This document shows, piece after piece, positions 52,619-61,174 of a stretch of 64,000 bases of DNA. Each line of letters starts with the position of its first letter. Within the stretch, counting starts at the first letter, position 1. The notes under the pieces were generated by a model. That model saw nothing but the letters and a program-made list of their open reading frames with translations. It ran no database searches and was not told where the DNA came from. Origin of the DNA: Eubacterium sp. (GTDB lineage Bacteria > Bacillota > Clostridia > Oscillospirales > Acutalibacteraceae); contig JAFLRZ010000010.1 in assembly GCA_022511225.1 (NCBI GenBank), positions 19,575-83,574 of the forward strand. Reading direction: 5' to 3'. The position numbers were made by a program, and so were the translations under genes.

Positions 52619-53965
52619 TTAGTCAGAATTCTTGTTAAGCTTATCTAACAGGAGCTCATGCTGTTTATCCTGATTTTCTCTTACTATTTTTGCAGGAATA
52701 AAACAGAAAAGCATAATAGCCGCCGCTCCGAGAAACAGCTCCATAGGATATACGTACTGACTTTCGGGAACACCTCTGTTGAAGTAGGTTATAATAGCCT
52801 GGGCAACAATCGGTCCGATTATCATAGGGATAAGCACGTACATAACCATTCTGCATCCCTGAAATAATCCTTCCTTGCCTTCCGGTATATAATCTCTATA
52901 TGAAGCTGTGAAAAGTCCTGCCATAATAAGACTTACGCCGATAAGAAGAATTCCTCCCACAATGAGAACGGCTATCAGCGTTGTTTCATTCTTTCCGATT
53001 AAGAATTTTGAAAGCCACATAATTATGCAGCCTGCAATACCTGCAGCAATAGTAGGATAATAAAAATGCTTTTTTCCATGTTTGTCCATAGCACTTGAAA
53101 CAATAACCGATATTACCGCAGAAGCAACCATTATTATGCCAATCGGAATAATATAATTTGTAATCTTAAGTGTCTTTTCAACAATATTAAAAAGGTAATT
53201 AACGTATACCTGATAAGCAATGGCAGAAAGCATATTTCCAGCAAGGCATATATAAAGCATTTTGTTCTGCTTTATAACGTTAGGCTGAAGCGAATATGTA
53301 AAATCCGACAGGAATGAATTATCAGTATTAGGCTTAATACCCTCCTTGTCTTTCATAACAAAAAGACCTATTACACCGCCTATTGAAGTAATAACTCCTA
53401 AGATAACGAAAAACTTTTTCCAGTCATCAGGTGTAGCGTCAGCATTTGTAAGACTATCAAATCCGCCAAATACAATTGCAAGTGCAAAGAGCGGCATAAT
53501 TGCCAGAACTGTATCAATCTTCGCACGGTTTGCCGTATTAGTTACGTCTGTAACCCATGCATTATACGAAGCATCATTACTTATAGAGCCGATAACTGAC
53601 ATAACGCAGTCCATAGCAACTACAAGAATAACCATAGGCAGAATCTTATCTGCGCTCGGCTTCATTGGTACGAGGGCGAACATCATTATGGTAAATCCCC
53701 AAATGACGTAACCCCAGCAGACGAATAGCTTTCTCTTGCCTTTTCTGTCGCAAAGTGCACCGCCGATAAGCGTTGACAAGGTAGCAAAAATTGCCGAAAA
53801 AGCAACCAAAAGAGTCGTAGCATACGGAGCCGGTGTAATCTCGTTTTGCATAAAGCGTGAGAAATACATATTTTCTACAATCCACGCAATCTGACCAACT
53901 AATCCAAATAAGATTAACGATGCCCAGACCTTGCCACCGAGAGCGCCAACTTTTTTCTGCTTCAT
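52619..53965 (-). CDS. MFS transporter, GPH/sugar-carrier-like
   Basis: A 448-aa polytopic membrane protein with about 12 hydrophobic segments. The loop after the second helix reads GGALCDRKGKRK, the MFS motif A region, and NDASYNAWVTDVT follows helix 4. The layout fits the glycoside-pentoside-hexuronide type of MFS carrier, so a sugar or glycoside is the likely cargo; the exact substrate is not visible. CAGGAGG precedes the ATG. It follows the radical SAM gene by 39 bases and may be the last gene of the pdxK unit. Confidence 0.85.
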   Translation of the reverse strand: MKQKKVGALGGKVWASLILFGLVGQIAWIVENMYFSRFMQNEITPAPYATTLLVAFSAIFATLSTLIGGALCDRKGKRKLFVCWGYVIWGFTIMMFALVPMKPSADKILPMVILVVAMDCVMSVIGSISNDASYNAWVTDVTNTANRAKIDTVLAIMPLFALAIVFGGFDSLTNADATPDDWKKFFVILGVITSIGGVIGLFVMKDKEGIKPNTDNSFLSDFTYSLQPNVIKQNKMLYICLAGNMLSAIAYQVYVNYLFNIVEKTLKITNYIIPIGIIMVASAVISVIVSSAMDKHGKKHFYYPTIAAGIAGCIIMWLSKFLIGKNETTLIAVLIVGGILLIGVSLIMAGLFTASYRDYIPEGKEGLFQGCRMVMYVLIPMIIGPIVAQAIITYFNRGVPESQYVYPMELFLGAAAIMLFCFIPAKIVRENQDKQHELLLDKLNKNSD

Positions 53966-54004
53966 ATAAATACCTCCTGATATATTTAATATATGTTAAG
54001 CAAA

Positions 54005-54616
54005 CTATCTTCCTCGCTCAAAGCTTCTAACCTTAAATTTTGCTCCGGTAGAAGCGCAAACTTCTTTGGCTTGCTTAATTTCTTCTTCGGAAATTACGTC
54101 AACTACTGTCATTCTTACATCCTTACAGTACTTAACACATTCTTTTGTAAATTTTAGCATTGCATCAAACGCTTTGCATTGATATATATTACGTGTAATC
54201 TTATCGTATTTTTCGGAGGTTGGCTCGTTAAGCGAAACCGAAATAGCGTCAAAGAGCATTGAAAGCTCTTTTGCAGTCGGTTTGTTATTAATTAAATCCG
54301 AGAGTCCGTTTGTATTGAGCCTTAGCTTAATATCGGGATTAATTTCTTTCAAGTATTTTGCTGTTTTTATTAAGTTATCATATGCGTTTGTCGGCTCTCC
54401 GTAGCCGCAGAAAATCGCATTATCAATATTGGTAAAATCATAATCATCAATTGCTGACTTTATTTCGTCAAAGGTAGGCTCTTTATCAAACCAAAGCATA
54501 CTCGCCTCGCCTACTGCATCACCTTTAGAGCGGATACAAAAGGCACAGTTGCAGGGGCACTTATTCGTAATATTAAGATAAGTACCGCCATCCAATGAAT
54601 AAACTATATCTGCCAT
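54005..54616 (-). CDS. TatD-linked radical SAM protein
   Basis: A 203-aa short radical SAM protein. It begins with TYLNITNKCPCNCAFCIRSKGDA, where Cys20, Cys24 and Cys27 make the cluster motif (shown in part). CGYGEPTN is the SAM-binding loop. The pattern matches the family often encoded next to TatD DNase; no tatD is in this window. The fold is an incomplete barrel, like other small activase-type radical SAM proteins. Function unknown. It lies 6 bases after the ECF gene. Confidence 0.88.
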   Translation of the reverse strand: MADIVYSLDGGTYLNITNKCPCNCAFCIRSKGDAVGEASMLWFDKEPTFDEIKSAIDDYDFTNIDNAIFCGYGEPTNAYDNLIKTAKYLKEINPDIKLRLNTNGLSDLINNKPTAKELSMLFDAISVSLNEPTSEKYDKITRNIYQCKAFDAMLKFTKECVKYCKDVRMTVVDVISEEEIKQAKEVCASTGAKFKVRSFERGR

Positions 54617-54622
54617 AAAATC

Positions 54623-55135
54623 TCACATTCTGTCAATAAAAAATTTCTTTTTAAGCTTAGCCGTATCAAATGACACGCCGAGCACAATAAATAAAACTGC
54701 ACTTCCGACAGCCTGAATCAAGTTGCCGGGTATATTCACAAAAGCATATGCTTTATCAATAATCATATCAGCGATAAAATAACCGCCCACAGTAATTGCA
54801 CCTGCAGGAATTGTCAGTAACGCTGTAAGAGGTGTTAATATCCTGTCACTTTTTTTATAACATAAAACAAATGGCAATGCAATAAGTGTTTTAATAATTA
54901 ATGTTGCAGGCGCATAGCTCATCCAACCCGACACTGCATCAGCAAGTGCACCGCCTATTGCGGCTGAAAACAGTGCCCACGGACCACCCAATACCGAAGC
55001 AACAATGTACACAAGTGCGTCACCTAAGTGAACATATCCCGATGCTACCGGCACTGATACAAATTTTGTGAGTACGAATATCATTGCCGTAAACATTGCC
55101 GATAAAACCATTTTATTCAGTTTATTATTCGTCAC
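54623..55135 (-). CDS. ECF transporter S component, probable vitamin B6 type
   Basis: A 170-aa membrane protein of about 6 helices. The N-terminal LSAMFTAMIFVLTKFVSVPV and GDALVYIVASVLGGPWALFSAAIGGALAD segments (cited in parts) are classic for ECF substrate-binding subunits. It overlaps pdxK by 4 bases, so pyridoxine or pyridoxal uptake is the best guess (PdxU-like). The shared EcfA/EcfT module is not in this window. A thiamine-related specificity cannot be excluded. Confidence 0.85.
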   Translation of the reverse strand: MTNNKLNKMVLSAMFTAMIFVLTKFVSVPVASGYVHLGDALVYIVASVLGGPWALFSAAIGGALADAVSGWMSYAPATLIIKTLIALPFVLCYKKSDRILTPLTALLTIPAGAITVGGYFIADMIIDKAYAFVNIPGNLIQAVGSAVLFIVLGVSFDTAKLKKKFFIDRM

Positions 55136-55953
55136 AAAATATCACCCCTGAAATTATCAATCAAATAATATAAAAAGTGTTCAAGCTCAACACCATCATT
55201 TGGATTTTCTGCTTTTGTGTCAGCTGCGCAGAGTGATATGAATTCGGTAGCGACTTTAACCGATTCTTCTAAATCAATTCCTTTAGCCGCACCGGCTGTT
55301 ACAATTGAAGAAAGAATGTCCCCGGTACCGCTGAAATAACCGCCATATAACTTTGAAGTGAATATTTGCTCTCCCTTTTCAGTGAAAACTATATTTGATA
55401 TTGTATCTTTGTTCTTATATCCGGTTACTACAATATTTTTTATACCCTCATTTTTGAGCTTATCGGCGCACTTTCTGACGTCTGTAATTTTTTCGCTAAA
55501 GTCCATATCAGCAATGTAGAACAGCTCCGATATGTTTGGAGTAATTATATCAGCAATATGACAAAGTGATTTAACCTTTTGGCACATCTGCATACTATAG
55601 CCATCATAAAAGCTTCCGTTATCAGCCATTACGGGATCAACCACTAAAACTGTATAATCGTCTTTCAAGAGCTTTGCTGCTTGAATTATTTTATCAAGCT
55701 GTTCTTCATCAGTTGCAAAACCTGTCAGTATTGCGTCAAAGTGTGCGCCGAGCTTTTTCCATTCCTCGGCAAAGGGAATAATCGTATCCGTAAGTGAACG
55801 ACACTTGTAGCTGTCATATGCAGTCTGATTCGAAAGAACTGCTGTGGGGAGCGGATGAGCTTCTACACCCATTACAGAGATAATCGGAATTGAGGCAGTC
55901 AGCGAGCATTTTCCAAATCCTGATAAATCGTTTATTACAGCTGCTTTTTTCAT
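55132..55953 (-). CDS. pdxK: Pyridoxamine/pyridoxal kinase
   Basis: A 273-aa ribokinase-fold kinase of the PdxK/PdxY type that phosphorylates B6 vitamers. It begins VINDLSGFGKCSLTASIPI, followed by MGVEAHPLPTAVLSNQT. VVDPVMADNGSFYDGY and GYFSGTGDILSS hold the nucleotide/anion-hole Asp and Gly residues. Divergent from a MocR-type regulator gene and coupled to an ECF S gene, it forms a B6 salvage unit. Confidence 0.93.
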   Translation of the reverse strand: MKKAAVINDLSGFGKCSLTASIPIISVMGVEAHPLPTAVLSNQTAYDSYKCRSLTDTIIPFAEEWKKLGAHFDAILTGFATDEEQLDKIIQAAKLLKDDYTVLVVDPVMADNGSFYDGYSMQMCQKVKSLCHIADIITPNISELFYIADMDFSEKITDVRKCADKLKNEGIKNIVVTGYKNKDTISNIVFTEKGEQIFTSKLYGGYFSGTGDILSSIVTAGAAKGIDLEESVKVATEFISLCAADTKAENPNDGVELEHFLYYLIDNFRGDIL

Positions 55954-55986
55954 ATGCGATGCTATTCCCTTTCATATTTTATCAAC

Positions 55987-56015
55987 TTGACTAAGTGACA
56001 TGCTCATTGTATAAT
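55987..56015 (+). promoter_or_regulatory. Promoter of the MocR-type regulator
   Basis: TTGACT (55987-55992), 17 bases, TATAAT (56010-56015), plus strand, about 50 bases before the regulator ATG, in the 114-base divergent region with pdxK. A regulator bound here could control both directions. Confidence 0.85.
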
Positions 56016-56067
56016 ATTTCTGTAATTTATTAAATATACAAATAATATATTTTTTTAGGGTACAGTT

Positions 56068-57324
56068 ATGAAAAAATACTTGGATATTTATAATGAGATT
56101 AAAAATCAGATTGAAAGCAAGGAATTACCAAGCGGCAGTAAAATACCGTCTGTACGCAGGGCGTCCGAATTATACAGTGTTTCAATTACAACCATACAGA
56201 ATGCTTATTTTGAGCTAAGTGCAGACGGCTACATTGTCGCCCGTAACAAAAGCGGATATTACGTAACATCAATAGCAGAACGAATTAATAAAAGTGAAGA
56301 AGTAATTCACAAAAGCAAATGCAGATACAATCTTACAGGAGGAGTTGCTGACAAAGACAGCTTTGACCTAAAGCTGTGGCAAAGATATATTAAAAGTGCA
56401 CTTCGGCAGGAAAGCAGAATGCTAAGCTACAGTGAAGCTCAGGGAGAATATGATTTAAGGTGTGCAATTTCTGAATATATAAAGGAAAAAAGAAACGTTG
56501 TTACGTCACCTGAAAGAATCGTTATTGGTGCGGGAATGTCGTCATTGCTTAATATTCTTTGCTCACTTCTTGATAAAGGCAGTATGATATCTTTTCCTGA
56601 TAAGAGCTTTGAAATGGGAATTGAAACGTTCAAAGATTACGGATATGACGTAAGGACGAGATATAAGGATGCTGACGTTATTTACGTTTCCCCTTCTCAT
56701 ATGACGAGGTGGGGCGACGTTATGACAATAAAAAGACGATTGGAACTTGCCGAATATTCAAGCATTAATAATTCAATAGTTATTGAGGACGATTTTGAAA
56801 ATGAATTTCTTTATAACGTAAAGCCAACTCCGTCATTATACGCTCTTGGAAATGGAAACGTAGTTTATATTTCTTCATTTTCAGCAATGCTTCTGCCGGC
56901 AATAAGAATCAGCTTTATGGTGCTTACAACGAAGCTATATGAAGCATACAAATCAAAAATTAAAATGTTTGCGCAGACAGCGAGCAAAACAGAGCAGATT
57001 GCACTATGCAACTACATAAGAGACGGTCACATAAAGTCACAAACCCGAAAAATAAGAAGGCTTTATACAGCAAAGGCAAAATATTTTGCAGAAATTCTCT
57101 CAGAAAAAATGCCCGATGCAAAAATTGAAATCGGCGACAATAATCTCCAGCTTATGATAACTGCACCGTTTTGCAAAAGCAATGACAGCTTTGAAAAATC
57201 GGGTCTGCTCGTAAATATAGAGCGTATTGAGAATAATGTTATAACTATCGTTTGCTCGCCTGCCGGAATCCCTTATGACGAGCTTGAAAGTGTTGCTAAT
57301 CTGATTAAATCGGCAATAGAATAA
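56068..57324 (+). CDS. MocR/PdxR-type GntR regulator lacking the PLP lysine
   Basis: A 418-aa fusion of a GntR winged helix (residues 1-70: GSKIPSVRRASELYSVSITT) with an aminotransferase-like domain. The domain keeps the acidic pyridine-binding segment VIEDDFENEF. At the position of the PLP Schiff-base lysine, normally SFSK in (Y)IGTFSKxLxP, the sequence reads SFSAMLLP, with GCA (Ala273) at 56884-56886. It is divergent from pdxK-ECF, so a role in B6 control is likely. PdxR-type regulators sense PLP by an internal aldimine, which this protein cannot form. It may bind PLP non-covalently or bind another ligand. Confidence 0.88.
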   Translation: MKKYLDIYNEIKNQIESKELPSGSKIPSVRRASELYSVSITTIQNAYFELSADGYIVARNKSGYYVTSIAERINKSEEVIHKSKCRYNLTGGVADKDSFDLKLWQRYIKSALRQESRMLSYSEAQGEYDLRCAISEYIKEKRNVVTSPERIVIGAGMSSLLNILCSLLDKGSMISFPDKSFEMGIETFKDYGYDVRTRYKDADVIYVSPSHMTRWGDVMTIKRRLELAEYSSINNSIVIEDDFENEFLYNVKPTPSLYALGNGNVVYISSFSAMLLPAIRISFMVLTTKLYEAYKSKIKMFAQTASKTEQIALCNYIRDGHIKSQTRKIRRLYTAKAKYFAEILSEKMPDAKIEIGDNNLQLMITAPFCKSNDSFEKSGLLVNIERIENNVITIVCSPAGIPYDELESVANLIKSAIE

Positions 57325-57375
57325 TGAATTTTTGTTCTAATAGTCCACAATAACGGACTAACACATCTAAGTATA

Positions 57376-57403
57376 TTGTGTCGGAAAAATCTTCTGTTAT
57401 AAT
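57376..57403 (+). promoter_or_regulatory. Promoter of the small membrane protein gene
   Basis: TTGTGT (57376-57381), 16 bases, TATAAT (57398-57403). AAAAGGAGG and the ATG at 57433 follow. A short TAGTCC/GGACTA dyad lies upstream, after the regulator stop, without a T run. Confidence 0.6.
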
Positions 57404-57432
57404 GAAATTGTAACTAAAAGGAGGTTTTTCTT

Positions 57433-57750
57433 ATGAAAAAAAGAATGCAAAAAATCATTAAAGAAGTATTAATTTTTGTCGTAACATTAATCACAGGCGC
57501 ACTAATCAGCGGTGTATCCTTCAATCTATTTGACGCACTTACAAGTACTCAGGTCAGGGTGCTATTCGCAATTGACATTGCAATTCTTGTTGTGATAGGT
57601 GCAATTGCTCTTCTAATCTATGAATCAAAGCAGAGCAAAAAAGAGCGCGAGGAAAGGTTTCGCGAAAGGCATAACAAAAGAATTGAGGAAAACGAAAGAA
57701 GAATGAGCGGTATCGAGGAGATTATTTCTTGCTCAAAATATGCGGCTTGA
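57433..57750 (+). CDS. Small two-helix membrane protein, unknown function
   Basis: A 105-aa protein with two hydrophobic helices (LIFVVTLITGALISGVSF and LFAIDIAILVVIGAIALLIY) and a long charged, probably coiled, C-terminal tail (KKEREERFRERHNKRIEENE). I do not recognise a family. A strong AAAAGGAGG ribosome site and its own promoter precede it, and a perfect terminator hairpin follows 28 bases after the stop. It forms a one-gene unit between the regulator and GH127. Confidence 0.8.
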   Translation: MKKRMQKIIKEVLIFVVTLITGALISGVSFNLFDALTSTQVRVLFAIDIAILVVIGAIALLIYESKQSKKEREERFRERHNKRIEENERRMSGIEEIISCSKYAA

Positions 57751-57777
57751 CTTTAATTTTGCTAAACATTGTGATAT

Positions 57778-57815
57778 AATGCACTTACTAAATACAGTAA
57801 GTGCATTATTTTTTT
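57778..57815 (+). terminator. Terminator after the small membrane gene / in the GH127 leader
   Basis: AATGCACTTACT / AGTAAGTGCATT, a 12-bp perfect stem with loop AAATAC, then A and seven T. AGGAG of the GH127 gene starts directly after the T run. A TATAAT at 57775-57780 partly overlaps the left arm. Confidence 0.9.
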
Positions 57816-57825
57816 AGGAGTTTTT

Positions 57826-59763
57826 ATGGACAGCAAAAAGTATTCGACACACTTAACGATGAACGAAGTTAAAATTAATGACAACTTTTGGAACAGTATA
57901 ATTGAACGCGTAAGAAAAGAGGTTATCCCCTACCAGTATAACGCATTGCAGGATAAGATTGACGGGGCAGAAAAAAGCTACTGCATTGAAAATTTTATCA
58001 AGGCAGGTAAAATTGCCGAGGCAATAAAAAATGGCAAAAATGTTCCTGTTTACCCTGCTGACAAATGGGTATATGACGATAATAACTGTGACGAGAATGC
58101 ATTTCACGGATGGGTATTTCAGGACTCAGACGTATATAAATGGCTTGAAGCAGTCGGTTACTCCCTTAAATCGCAACCTGACGAAAAGCTTAAAGCACAG
58201 GCAGATAAATTTATTGATATAATCTGCAAGGCTCAGCTTGATAACGGTTATCTTGACACGCTGTATATTATAAATAACCGTGACGAGGTATTCACAAATC
58301 TCAAGGACTTCCACGAGCTTTACTGCTTTGGTCATCTTGCCGAATCGGCTATTGCGTATTATCAGGGTACAGGAGAAAAAAAGCTTTTAGAGGCAACATA
58401 CAGATTTGCTGATTTGATTTGTGACACCTTTAATGAGAAAGGTATACACGGCTACCCCGGTCACGAGATTGCAGAGCTTGCACTTGTAAAACTATATAAT
58501 TTATCGGGAAACAAAAAATATCTTGATACTGCCTCTTTCTTTATTGAGGAGAGAGGAAAGAAGCCTTACTACTATGATATTGTTCTCGGCAAGGAAACCG
58601 TTAATGACAATTATCACTATAATCAGGCACACATTCAGCCTAAAGATCAGACTGAGGCGGTTGGTCACGCCGTAAGAGGTGTTTACCTTTACAGTGCGAT
58701 GGCAGATCTTGTAAAAATTAATAATGATGACGAATTATATAATGCCTGTGCTAAAATCTGGGATAATATTGTAAATAAAAAGATGTATATTACAGGCGGA
58801 ATCGGTGCAACAGTTGACGGCGAAGCATTCAGCTTTAATTACGATTTACCTAACGATTTAGCATACAGTGAAACGTGTGCTTCAATCGGACTTATTTTCT
58901 TTGCAAGAAGAATGAGCGAAATCAGTAATGACAAAATATACAGTGAAGTAATAGAGCGTGCATTATATAACTGTGTACTGTCTTCAATGGCAGAGGACGG
59001 GAAATCATTTTTCTACGTAAATCCGTTAGAGGTTTTACCCGAGGCATCACGTAAGGACAGCAGAAAAAGACATATCAAACCTATTAGGCAGAAATGGTTT
59101 TCGTGTGCATGCTGCCCACCCAATTTAGCAAGGCTTATTTCATCTCTGAGCGAATATATTTTTAATGAAAATGATAATACTATTTTTATAAATCAATTTA
59201 TCGGCTCTCAGGTAAAGACGAAAAAGTGTGATATTTATATCGAATCGTCATTTATAGAGGACGGCAAAATTGATATTACGGTATCTAATGTTAAAGAAAG
59301 CTTTTCGCTTAAAGTGAGAATACCTGAGTATGTAAAAAATTATACTGTAAAATCACCTGCTTACACGACAGTGCAAGACGGATATATTAACGCTGAAATT
59401 GATAAGGAATGTGAAATAAACATTTGCTTTGAAATCAAGCCGAGACTTGTTAAATGCTCTAACAGAGTAAGAGCAAATGTCGGCAAGGCGGCTATTTGCC
59501 GCGGTCCGATTGTCTATGCACTTGAGGAAGCAGACAACGGCAAGGACTTACAGATGTTAACAATTAATCAGAATGCACAGCTTATATATAACGATGATGG
59601 AAGTATAACTGCACAGGGATATCGTGAAGAGCCTGATGATACGTTATATTATGATTATAACGTATCAAGAAAAGAAGAAATGAAATTGACGTTCATTCCC
59701 TACTACAAATGGGGAAATCGCGGAGAAAATGAAATGAATGTCTATATAAGGTTGGATAAATGA
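57826..59763 (+). CDS. GH127-type beta-L-arabinofuranosidase (DUF1680)
   Basis: A 645-aa cytosolic enzyme (no signal peptide) of the DUF1680/GH127 family. These release beta-L-arabinofuranose from plant glycans or extensin fragments. The landmark CACCPPNLARL carries adjacent cysteines corresponding to the zinc-bound nucleophile pair of the B. longum enzyme, with an upstream Glu in PLEVLPEAS. The barrel shows the family's HELYCFGHLAE and YITGGIGA segments. AGGAG lies 5 bases before the ATG. The MATE gene overlaps its stop by 4 bases. Other GH127/146 specificities cannot be excluded. Confidence 0.9.
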   Translation: MDSKKYSTHLTMNEVKINDNFWNSIIERVRKEVIPYQYNALQDKIDGAEKSYCIENFIKAGKIAEAIKNGKNVPVYPADKWVYDDNNCDENAFHGWVFQDSDVYKWLEAVGYSLKSQPDEKLKAQADKFIDIICKAQLDNGYLDTLYIINNRDEVFTNLKDFHELYCFGHLAESAIAYYQGTGEKKLLEATYRFADLICDTFNEKGIHGYPGHEIAELALVKLYNLSGNKKYLDTASFFIEERGKKPYYYDIVLGKETVNDNYHYNQAHIQPKDQTEAVGHAVRGVYLYSAMADLVKINNDDELYNACAKIWDNIVNKKMYITGGIGATVDGEAFSFNYDLPNDLAYSETCASIGLIFFARRMSEISNDKIYSEVIERALYNCVLSSMAEDGKSFFYVNPLEVLPEASRKDSRKRHIKPIRQKWFSCACCPPNLARLISSLSEYIFNENDNTIFINQFIGSQVKTKKCDIYIESSFIEDGKIDITVSNVKESFSLKVRIPEYVKNYTVKSPAYTTVQDGYINAEIDKECEINICFEIKPRLVKCSNRVRANVGKAAICRGPIVYALEEADNGKDLQMLTINQNAQLIYNDDGSITAQGYREEPDDTLYYDYNVSRKEEMKLTFIPYYKWGNRGENEMNVYIRLDK

Positions 59764-61124
59764 GAAAATATAAGAATAAGTTTGACAAGCTTGAAAATGC
59801 TCCTGTAAAAGGCTTAATTACATCTCTTGCAATACCTACAATTATAACAATGCTTGTGACGGCAATATATAATATGGCAGACAGTTATTTTGTAGGCAAA
59901 ATTGACACAACTTCAGTTGCATCAATAGGAATAGTATTTTCTGTTATGACAATGCTGCAGGCGGTTGGCTTTTTTCTCGGTAACGGAAGCGGTATTCAGC
60001 TTGCTACGCTACTTGGCAAAAAAGATAAAAAACAGGCGCAGATATACGCAAACGTGGCATTTTTTACATCTTTGATATTAGGTGCTGTGCTGACTGTAAT
60101 TGGACTTTTCTTTTCAAAACAGCTTGCTTATCTGCTTGGCGCAACGGAAACCGCAGTAGATGCCGCTTCGGACTATTTAAGGTATATTTTATGCGGTGCA
60201 CCGTTCATTCTCGGATCGTTTGTGCTTAATAATCAGCTTCGTGCACAAGGAAGCGCAATATATTCTATGGCAGGAATCTTATCGGGAAGCCTGCTGAATA
60301 TTTGTATCGACCCTATATTTATTTTCAATCTTAAGCTGGGTGTCAGCGGTGCCGCAGTAGCAACTGTAATCAGTCAGATTGTCGGCTTTATTATACTTCT
60401 TTTAGGTACTCGTAAGGGTGAAAATCTGAGAATCAATATTAAGGCATTCACACCAAGCAAGGAAATATACTTAACGATATTCAAAAACGGAATGCCATCT
60501 CTCGCAAGGCAGGGAGTAAATACGGTGTCAAATATTGCACTAAACTTTATGGCATCCCCTTTTGGCGACAGCGCAATTGCAGGTATGAGCGTATTTAACA
60601 GAGTGATGTTTTTAGGCTTTGCAGTTGTAATAGGAATAGGTCAAGGCTTTCAGCCTGTATGCAGTTTTAATAACGGGGCAAAAAAATACGACAGAGTTTA
60701 TGATTCATATAAATTTATTACGGTAGCTACAACGATATTTATTTCTGTCGTTTCAGTGGTGTTCTTTGTTTTCTCAAAGCAGCTTATTGCTGTTTTCAGG
60801 GATGACAGTGAGGTTATTGAAATTGGCTCTCGCGCGCTGAGAATGCAGTCTTTTGCGCTGCCGTTCATAGGATTTGCAACATCGTCAAATATGCTTTTGC
60901 AGTCAATGAAAATTTCAGGCAAGGCAACGTTTCTTGCACTATTGCGGCAAGGGTTGTGCTATGTACCTCTTGTGCTTATCTTGCCGAGAGTTTTTGGACT
61001 CGGCGGACTTGAGGCAGCTCAGGCAATAGCCGATATGCTCACATTGGTAATAACAATAATCGTTGCATATCCGACAATAAAGAAACTAAGAAATATGAAA
61101 AAGCAAATCAGCAAGCAGGCATAA
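59760..61124 (+). CDS. MATE family efflux transporter
   Basis: A 454-aa membrane protein with 12 predicted helices in two similar halves. The N-terminal segment PVKGLITSLAIPTIITMLV and ADSYFVGKI is typical of MATE exporters, as is NNQLRAQGSA in the first half. Its ATG overlaps the GH127 stop (ATGA), a tight coupling that is unusual for a sugar hydrolase; substrates may be toxins or organic cations. A strong bidirectional terminator follows. Confidence 0.92.
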   Translation: MRKYKNKFDKLENAPVKGLITSLAIPTIITMLVTAIYNMADSYFVGKIDTTSVASIGIVFSVMTMLQAVGFFLGNGSGIQLATLLGKKDKKQAQIYANVAFFTSLILGAVLTVIGLFFSKQLAYLLGATETAVDAASDYLRYILCGAPFILGSFVLNNQLRAQGSAIYSMAGILSGSLLNICIDPIFIFNLKLGVSGAAVATVISQIVGFIILLLGTRKGENLRINIKAFTPSKEIYLTIFKNGMPSLARQGVNTVSNIALNFMASPFGDSAIAGMSVFNRVMFLGFAVVIGIGQGFQPVCSFNNGAKKYDRVYDSYKFITVATTIFISVVSVVFFVFSKQLIAVFRDDSEVIEIGSRALRMQSFALPFIGFATSSNMLLQSMKISGKATFLALLRQGLCYVPLVLILPRVFGLGGLEAAQAIADMLTLVITIIVAYPTIKKLRNMKKQISKQA

Positions 61125-61160
61125 AAAAGACCGACGGTTAATTCCGTCGGTCTTTTGTTC
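61125..61160. terminator. Bidirectional terminator between MATE and the epimerase gene
   Basis: AAAAGACCGACGG / CCGTCGGTCTTTT, a 13-bp perfect stem with a six-base loop, starting right at the MATE stop. It also ends the convergent epimerase transcript. Confidence 0.95.
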
Positions 61161-61174
61161 GCTGTATAAGTTAA

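Noticed and set aside
57775..57780. TATAAT as the GH127 promoter
   Set aside because: No good -35 lies 16-18 bases upstream (only TTTAAT at 17 bases), and transcription would start inside a terminator stem. Recorded as a puzzle, not as a promoter.
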